A stretch of DNA of 64,000 nt from Apostichopus parvimensis (lineage: Eukaryota; Echinodermata; Holothuroidea; Aspidochirotida; Stichopodidae): NCBI GenBank assembly GCA_000934455.1, contig KN884003.1, positions 22,348 through 86,347 on the forward strand, read 5' to 3'. Both the position numbers and the translations under genes were made by a program. Below, piece by piece: positions 57,101-64,000 of the stretch (position 1 is its first letter; each line of letters opens with the position of its first letter). Below the pieces are notes generated by a model that did no database searches, was not told where the DNA came from, and saw only the letters and a list, made by a program, of their open reading frames with translations.

Positions 57101-60100
57101 ACGAAAAAGTGTACGATATGCTTCAACAGGGTTTGGGGCGAGTCTTCAATGCCTTTAATGGTAATAATACTGCTTTACTCATACCAGTATGTAAGTGGGC
57201 TTCATTTCTAACTCTTTATGGGAAGAGCAATTTATTCTACTTATTTTTGAGTGGGCTACACAGATTTAACTATCCGTTTCAGCTTCATTAAATTATTGTG
57301 CTATTTTAACCCTGTAGAAGAACAGATTGTCTAATGCAACACCAAGTCATTGACAGATTGAAACTATTGTTTCTGACGATCTGACCTGGTTCCCAGTCAA
57401 CGGAAAACTGATCGGGCGCTAATTATGTAGTGGTACCTAAATAAGAAGGTATGTATGAGGTATTTAAATTATCGAATGGAACATTCAGTTGAAAGGAAAA
57501 GACAGGTTCAACCAAGACTGTTATAGTGTTAGAGCGATAACATGATTCATAAATATGTTACATGCTGAACAAGTCAAAGTAAAGCCTTTCAATCACAACA
57601 TGTTTCAACTTTTTGGCGAGTGACCATTGGAGAAACAGAGACAGATAGTTCTTAGATACAAAGCGAACATTTACAAAGGAAAGAAAAACCAGACAAGGTA
57701 TTGCTGTCACCCAATACAGCTTTATCACACACAAGTTAAAAATCAACTGTATTTTATTGTTATCAGTTATAAATTACAAGTTGACAAATTGACTACTTGA
57801 CTTTTGACCCCGAACCAAATAACTTTGTGTTACATAATTTTTATTATAGTAGCGAGGGCTTGGGGTATGAAATTCTCCTGTATTATCTATTTGACAACCC
57901 CAATTGCCTATACTGAGTTGCATTTTCTGATCCCAGGAGATTGGTTTTATCTTTAAATTTGTCTCAAGTGATATATACATACCTCTTCATGTGATAAATT
58001 CAGACCCTCAAGAACTTTGTTGAAGCTGTATTCCTGAACGGGCAACTTCCTGCATAGCAAAGATCAACAAATATGATTTCAAATTAAAACAAATTCTTTA
58101 TTATTAAAATATATAACCACATGATAACACAACTTTCAAGATGCAAAAAGCCATTTATATGTATATGTTCATTTTGCATTTATGTCATTATCCATTACAA
58201 ATTACAAAAGAAAAATAATCAATCAAAAACTGTTTAATTTCAGCTATGGAATCCATGTCAGCTGTAGTAATTTGTAAAAAATAAACTTACTTGGCTTCGC
58301 TTGCTGTGAGATGTCTTAGCATGACCTTTGTACCAAAGGTCAAGGCATCCATATCTTCCGTTCCGACTCCGTAGACCTTATCACCATTTACAAGTGCCAC
58401 ACACTGGGCTTCGGCCTCTCCCGGCGCCTGCGTGAATAAAATGTCAAGGTTGCGTGTATTTGCCATGGTGGTGCTAAAAGGTTCTCAAAAATGATATACT
58501 GCCTCATCATTAAATCATTTCATCTGTTATCGACCGGTGCTGTAATTATTAACTGTCATTATGAGTTCAACCTGGTTAGCCCTCGCTTGGTTCTTACTCG
58601 GCGTGAAACGGCGATTTTCCGGCTATCACATGATCTACGAAGTAACCAGAGCTGTCTTCATTACCTTAGCTAAGGAAGAAGTTGCAGCAGGCATAAAACT
58701 TTCACAAAAGTACTTAAAGAGACAGCTATAATTACATCGTAGATCACAAGATATCCGGAATATCACCGTTTTTCAAGTATAAACCAAGCGAGTAGCTACC
58801 AGGTTGATCTCGTAACGAGGTATCACCTGCAACGACAGTGACTATTTAACTTATTTGTTTCGAAACAGTAACGTCGACAGTAATATTAACAGTAATTCAA
58901 AACGAAATTGAAAACAACTACATTGTTAAGCCTTTAGTGTTTTCTTAGAGGACTTCCCTCAACATTTATATATTTATTATCTGTGGAAAAAAAAATAAAA
59001 ATAAAAAAACATTTGCTTCTCCTTCCTTAGGATAAGGAGATAAGAGAATTTACATGCAAAGTGGTTGTTTTTGCTAGGTTATCACATTTGAACCAATAAT
59101 ATTTTGCACTTACTTCTACGTATGGGATGCCCATAAGTTTCAGTAACTTCTTACAATCTTCGTTGTGCTGAGGTGTGGCTCTGACCAAACGTCTTTCAAA
59201 CTTCTGGACGTTCTCTGTGTCTCCTGCTTCTTTCGCCTTCTCCAGTTCTTTCTCGGCCACTTCTCTTCGTTCTTTCCTCTTAACGAGTTCTCCAGATTTG
59301 AGGTCGGGTGGTTTGCCGTCGAACACGTATCTGTAGAAAGGTGATCGATAAAACTTTTCGAGATGACTCCATGCCTCCAAAAATTAAGGACCTCTTTATA
59401 TCAAAAACATATTTGAAAAAAGTGCCTCTCTCATGGCTCCATCGTTAAGCTATACAGTAAAAGCATGTGGAAAAATACATGTCGCAGGTGAAATGATGGA
59501 GGTAATTTTGGTCGTTCTTTAGCTAAATTGCTTTGAAGGACTTGCTCTGTGGTTTATTTTCGACCTTTCAACTTTATGATTTCACCAAAGGCTTGAAAGA
59601 TACCACCAGACTGAAGAGAAACTTATACTGGTACAAGTCTTGATAAAAATTTACTCTTGAAAAGTGATTTTGATTTTTGACTTTCAAACATGGCAACAAC
59701 AGTGTTTATCAGTACAGTTACATAGTATAAAATCTAGGGGACCTGAAAGCACAGTATGCCAACAGACATTGTTCATGCCTTTAATGTTGAAAGTGCATGC
59801 TGTAACAGATACCAAAGACATCATAGTTTGTATAATGGTTCATTTCTAGACATTTGAATAAAATTGTTTCAGGGCTCTGTAAGATGACAAACGTAGATTC
59901 CCCGGGCTGCTGCTGTTTATATTTGAAAAAAGGTTAGAGAATACCTTGTGGTATAAGCAGATCACCAGTTTACATTCATGTGATTTATACATTGTGCACA
60001 TCAAGTGTGAGAGGAGACAGATATGTAGGAAAGCTCAAGGGTGACTTCTTGAAAAGTACCCAACGATTTGCCACAACAGAATCAACTAAACAAGACAGTT

Positions 60101-62161
60101 TTCAATAATATGGTGAGAGTCAAAGTTACCTTGCGGAATATGTGGGTTTTGTTGATTGAGCAATTTTCCCATTTTGCATAATATGAAAATAAATTTGGTA
60201 TTAACCAAGAGACATGCCCTACACAGTAGCCATGAGGGAGTCAGTTCGTGTTTCATCTTGGTCATTAAAAATGCATAGTTGGAATATTAGGATTAATTTT
60301 CCAAGGAACAAAGCATTTAATAATCATCCACAGAAATAAAAATCATCATCATTCATAGGAATAAATCTAATAAACAATGCTTGTTAGGATATACATCAAA
60401 ATAGATAAATGCTGATAATTCTGTTGCCCTTTTCCCATGTCCCTCTGACAGTAGCTACATCTTGTAGAGGAAGGTTAATTAACTGAAGATATAGGGGGGA
60501 TGCAGGAAGGCTTGCCTTATGATGTAGATTTCACTTTTAAGTTTATCCTGACAAGTGCGTATTACTACAAATGCTTGAAGCCCATGAAGGTATGACTTAC
60601 GCCGGTTTGATGCCATTGTCGATCATTCGGATTGTCCTGTAGAACAGACCCACCAGGTGACTGGAATAAAAACAGAATGAATGAGGATGGATCAAACATT
60701 CTCATAAAATCAGTTGGTGTGCCACCAAATAGCCACAAACACTGCACTACTTAGAGGTATGAAAACTCAAGTTCAGTGTTATTTCAAGGCTACAAAAGCA
60801 GAAATATCCAAAATTAAATTTTTGTTCTCAATTCAAACATTGTTAAGGATTAGTACACCATTAATATTAAAAGTTGTTATCTGACAATAAAAGATAGATC
60901 TTTAAGGGTCACAAGACCTTCTATCCTTAAGTGCCATTCTTCAAGCACCAACGTAGAGAAGAGTGGCGATTCCGGTAAAAACTGAAACACTGATATAATA
61001 AGCACAAATCAAAGGAAGTTTCTGATCATGCCTGGGTCTGAGAACTGCATTCATAACAACACTCTTTTTCAAGTACATAGCTATGGAGCAGCATTTCTTG
61101 ATCAATTTTCTCAAAGGGCCAGAGAGAACTAAAATCCTCGCCATTCCCAAAGCCAGTACTGTGCTTTAAAAAGAAGGGTGTTAAGGTTCTTTTGCTAGCC
61201 AGAGTTTGCCTGCTGGCTAACTATTGAGGATTCCTGCTCTAAGAGGCCATGTCGATGGGACTTACATTAACTTACCTGGTAACTTCTCCATCTTCGTTAG
61301 CTAACTGAGCCCCATCTGATCTCACCGCGATCAGAAACTGGTAAATACACATAGAGGCATCAATGGCAATCTTCCTGCCTGTAAATTATGACCCAAAATG
61401 TAAAAAAAGTAAATACGTTGATCAGTCCAACAAAGACTAAAAATGAGTGACAAGCCACAGCTGTCAAATATTTGAAAAAAAACATTTGCATTCTCTGTAG
61501 AGCTTTGCTGAGAAAATTGGTTTGTGATTCATTTTAAGAGCTCTAGGTATCATTGGAGAATAGCTAATTTGAAGACCTTCAACTTTATACTTCTTTTTGG
61601 TTATGGTTCCTAATAATACAATGAGCAATGAAGTGATGCACATACGATAAACTGAAAGCTATTTTTCAATAACATTATTTGATTTCACATACATAATTAG
61701 ATAAGGTGTATGTGCATGAGACCTTAAAATAGCAATTACTTGAAATTACATCTTTGAAAGTTCATTACAACATAATTTCTTCCTAATAATTCTTCATTAA
61801 GTTTCCCTTCCATTCCTAGTTTGTTACATTTTAATGGAACAGAACATGTACGTTTCTGGTGTGTAAAGGATGAGGTTCATCCAGCCTTGGTATGTTTTTC
61901 ACTAAATCAACACCTTGCATTTTATCATGTTTTGTCAATATTATTACCAACAGACATGTGATTAACATCATCAAGTTGGTTTAATGTTCAAGTGCAAAAA
62001 AGTGAAAATAATCACCTTCCCCCAGGTATTTGACGAACTACTCTATAGCTTAATTAGCCTAGGCTACAATAAAACTCACCGAAATAGCTTTTCATTTCCT
62101 GCTCTTTCATCGCACTCGGTGCAAAGTCAGCAATCAGTTTGGCCAGGTTATGAATACCCAT
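54196..62161 (-). CDS. FEN1: FEN1 flap endonuclease 1 (376 aa, 11 exons, complete)
   Basis: Exons in order: 62080-62161, 61276-61378, 60601-60660, 59114-59330, 58291-58427, 57983-58049, 56947-57078, 56288-56374, 55722-55786, 54533-54650, 54196-54258 (1131 nt with stop; human 380 aa). FEN1 cuts 5' flaps during Okazaki-fragment maturation and long-patch base excision repair. The start is [17 protein letters not shown]. All seven metal-binding acids fall at the human numbers: D34 (IAIDAS), D86 (YVFDGKPP), E158 and E160 (APGEAEAQC), D179 and D181 ([10 protein letters not shown]), D233 (LMGCDYC). The helix-hairpin-helix RGIGPKRA follows. The PCNA-binding box QGRLDSFF is at 337-344, and the lysine-rich tail ends FKKRK. 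It should be active. Human FEN1 has a single coding exon; here it is split into eleven. Confidence 0.98.
55950..56237 (+). mobile_element. hammerhead-bearing dispersed repeat, copy 2
   Basis: Second copy of the 23.7-24.1 kb family, same orientation relative to the window, in FEN1 intron 8 and antisense to FEN1. It runs from CTCTTTGTCCCTCCACTG to TTTGCTAACAGTTTTATTTT. The interior has small deletions relative to copy 1 in the pyrimidine-rich part. Likely derived from a Penelope-like or related non-LTR element. Confidence 0.7.
56124..56162 (+). ncRNA. hammerhead ribozyme motif, copy 2 (complete core)
   Basis: Read 5' to 3': stem I GCCT (56124-56127); core CTGAAGA (56128-56134), matching CUGANGA; one base; stem II GATCC-TGCTA-GGATC (56136-56150); core GAAA (56151-56154); then CGTC, giving the cleavage site after GUC at 56158; and AGGC (56159-56162), which pairs with GCCT to close stem I. 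Stem III would be only the two pairs formed by the palindromic ACGT, as in the minimal hammerheads of Penelope-like elements and newt satellite, which work best as dimers. Confidence 0.75.
57127..57160. mobile_element. fragment of the TTAA MITE family
   Basis: GGTTTGGGGCGAGTCTTCAA followed by TGCCTTTAATGG matches the right terminus of copy C (about 21270-21298). Only this end is present. In FEN1 intron 6. Confidence 0.65.
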
Positions 62162-62360
62162 CCTGTCTGCAACAACAACAAAGATGGATAGGGTTGGACC
62201 TAGACAATTTATGCAATCGTAGCCTACATACTGTACATACTAAGCTTTGTCAATTTGTCAACGGTCAGATTATTCATTTTTAGTTCAAACTTTTACTTAG
62301 GCTGGTCCTAAGCCCTAGGTCTGACCTCAGCCTAGGTCTATCACTAGGCTTTAGTTCTAG
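62040..62360. other. TAGGCCTA-word cluster, FEN1 5' end
   Basis: TTAGCCTAGGCTAC next to the first donor of FEN1, then upstream GTAGCCTACA, TTAGGCTGGTCC, AAGCCCTAGGTC, CAGCCTAGGTC and CACTAGGCTTTAG. Confidence 0.6.
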
Positions 62361-62754
62361 TAATGGTACAGTACTTAGTGACAGTAGGTTAACACAGTAC
62401 TCAATAGTATAACGATAACTGTTCATATGAATTAAAGGCATAAAACCAGACTCATTCTAAAAGTTACCTTATTTATCGATGATCTTCTTGTTGAGAGTAT
62501 CTTTAAAAACACAATGAGCGCAAATTCAAATTGAACCTTTTGTTTCTTGTTTAGTCTACTTTAAAATTCTTGAATGAAGGTGAAATCAACATCTAGGCTA
62601 CGTGATCTTTAACAATTCGCGCCTCGCAGATTTGGAAATTTTGAGTACCGCGGGAAAACTTTTACTTACTAACAAAACGACTGTACCACATAGACTAGCA
62701 TCTTGACCAGATGTGTTGGGATTTGCGAAATTTGTGCTCGTTAAAAATACAAAA
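62162..62754. promoter_or_regulatory. bidirectional FEN1 / DDX27-like promoter region
   Basis: The 593 bases between the two divergent ATGs. Two E2F-like words lie 26 bases apart: TTCGCGCC (62616-62623) and CGCGGGAAA (62649-62657, reverse complement TTTCCCGCG). The local GC rise here stands out from the AT-rich surroundings. E2F control of FEN1 is established in vertebrates; here it is inferred from sequence only. Confidence 0.5.
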
Positions 62755-62829
62755 ATGGACTTTGTTCGTACAATTGGTGAAGAAATAGACATTGAAGAGG
62801 AATCAGAGGACTCCAGTAGTGATGAGGAG
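62755..62829 (+). CDS. first coding exon of a probable DDX27-like DEAD-box helicase (partial, runs off window)
   Basis: ATG at 62755; 25 codons reading MDFVRTIGEEIDIEEESEDS then SSDEE, ending at a donor GAG|GTTTGA (phase 0). Human DDX27 also begins with a short 'GTIGEDDE...' segment followed by an acidic Ser/Glu/Asp run, so I favour DDX27, a nucleolar helicase in 60S ribosome biogenesis. The match is short and acidic, and other nucleolar proteins have similar starts. The helicase core would lie beyond 64 kb. Human DDX27 and TPX2 share a chromosome (20), which adds weak linkage support. Confidence 0.45.
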
Positions 62830-64000
62830 GTTTGAGATTCATTTTTAAGTCAAATGATGATTTAAATCGTCATAGAGCAATGCTTTTCTTGTAGTCGAAG
62901 TACACATGTGACAGTAGCGCATTGTAGCCTAACGCATGATGTTACAGAATATTAGGCCTAGTGTAACTGCAAGCCTAATGTTAAGACACAGCTAGCCTAT
63001 TTGCATGCAGGTTACCATTGGTACAATTACGATGATTTCAGATTTAATTAAGCGATAAAGGTTGCAGATTTTTACAAATATTTTGAAAATGGTGGCTGAA
63101 GGACCTTGCACACTAACCTTATCCTAGGCCTAACTTAGGGCCTAGGCCTAGCCTATATTTATCTGTCATCACTGTTCGGTGTTCAGGTTTACCAAAGTAA
63201 TAATGACCAAATGCCATGGTTTGACTTATGGGCCAAATAAAATAGGGTGTTCATAACTAACACTACAGGTTCATATCCTAAAGTGAGTACTGGTTGATTA
63301 GTTCAGCAAACTGAGGTCTTAGGCACATGTAACACTAATACTTAATAGGGAATAATTTGGTGTTCAAAGTATATCTGGTTCCTGTGTAAAAATCTGCTAG
63401 ACCTGTACTTTGGGTTCGTTTAGCAATCTGACCATTTTGCAATGCAATTTTGGATAAATTATATCCTGGTTTATGCTTTTGTAATCCTGGTCTGCAAACA
63501 TTGCCAATGACTGACTGAGTGCCTACACTAGGTATTGGAATAAACAGGGTACTATTGAATTACAGTAGCGATAACAAATTTGTGAATCAAAATTAGTTAT
63601 CACACCTCATTGCCATTTGTTTCCGTGGTAAGACGAAAACCCCTTTTAATTATGTTTCACATTTTTCCAACTTGAAGTGTTTACCTCAACATTTTTAAGA
63701 TTTTTTTCATTTTCCGTTCAATAATTCCCTTGACTTGAAGGAACTTCAGGAACACTGGTTTTCAGTATTTTTCAGAAATGTAGTTTAAGTTTTACTTTTA
63801 GTGGTGTTCATTTTCATTCCATTCTATTCATCCACCTAGGCAAGATGTTGAGAGTATGAGTAGGCCTAGCCTAAACAAACCTTTGCAACAGAGTATATTC
63901 TATTTTATATAGGATTTTTAGTGCAAAAATCCTCCTGAATCTCAATCCAGGTGGTCAAACTTCACAAGTTGACCCCACCCCACGATTTCTCGATTCAATG
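62830..64000. other. intron 1 of the DDX27-like gene with TAGGCCTA-word cluster
   Basis: Words such as GTAGCCTAACG, ATTAGGCCTAGTG, CTAGCCTATT and TAGGGCCTAGGCCTAGCC between 62926 and 63160, plus GTAGGCCTAGCC at about 63861. No second exon was found before the window ends. Confidence 0.5.

Noticed and set aside
1-64000. CRISPR array, operon, bacterial insertion sequence or viral replicon
   Set aside because: Spliced animal genes fill the window; no regular spaced repeats, no ribosome-binding-site gene strings and no capsid, envelope or polymerase coding region were seen.

Overview
This is a gene-dense, intron-rich, AT-rich animal window from a draft assembly (one 87-base N gap). Orthologues of TPX2, FEN1, TRIQK and LRRC69, GT-AG introns, frequent long G or C runs, and many short TAGGCCTA-type words suggest a marine invertebrate deuterostome, most likely an echinoderm. 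That placement is inference; no gene here settles it. All gene models were assembled by hand from splice sites, and every junction keeps phase.

Layout. 1-1.9 kb: no gene seen. 1.9-2.3 kb: hAT-like MITE. 2.4-12.1 kb (+): five-exon gene for a membrane-anchored ML-domain (MD-2/NPC2-like lipid recognition) protein, with a decayed duplicate of its third exon. 12.4-20.7 kb: AT-rich intergenic DNA with the gap. 20.8-21.7 kb (-): TRIQK, 76 aa. 22.8-27.9 kb: intergenic, with a hammerhead-bearing repeat and a SINE. 28.0-40.5 kb (-): complete 17-exon TPX2, 765 aa. 40.6-43.5 kb: intergenic, with a ~140-bp tandem array. 43.5-51.1 kb (+): complete 8-exon LRRC69, 346 aa. 51.5-54.2 kb: intergenic, with a 342-bp tandem duplication. 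54.2-62.2 kb (-): complete 11-exon FEN1, 376 aa. 62.75 kb to the window edge (+): first coding exon of a probable DDX27-like helicase, divergent from FEN1.

Functionally, TPX2 (spindle assembly, Aurora A activation), FEN1 (Okazaki fragment processing) and the DDX27-like gene (ribosome biogenesis) are proliferation genes. FEN1 and the DDX27-like gene share a 594-bp intergenic region with two E2F-like words. TRIQK is a small ER membrane protein, LRRC69 a leucine-rich repeat protein of unknown role, and the ML protein a probable lipid binder of the secretory pathway. These are independent housekeeping or cell-type genes, not an operon-like pathway.

Most notable: (1) a complete hammerhead ribozyme fold in a dispersed repeat; (2) TAGGCCTA-like words clustered in first introns and 5' flanks of four or five genes; (3) a dead tandem copy of an ML-domain exon; (4) serially duplicated acidic exons in TPX2; (5) linkage of genes that in human lie on the 8q/20q paralogous blocks; (6) several MITE and SINE families with intact ends.
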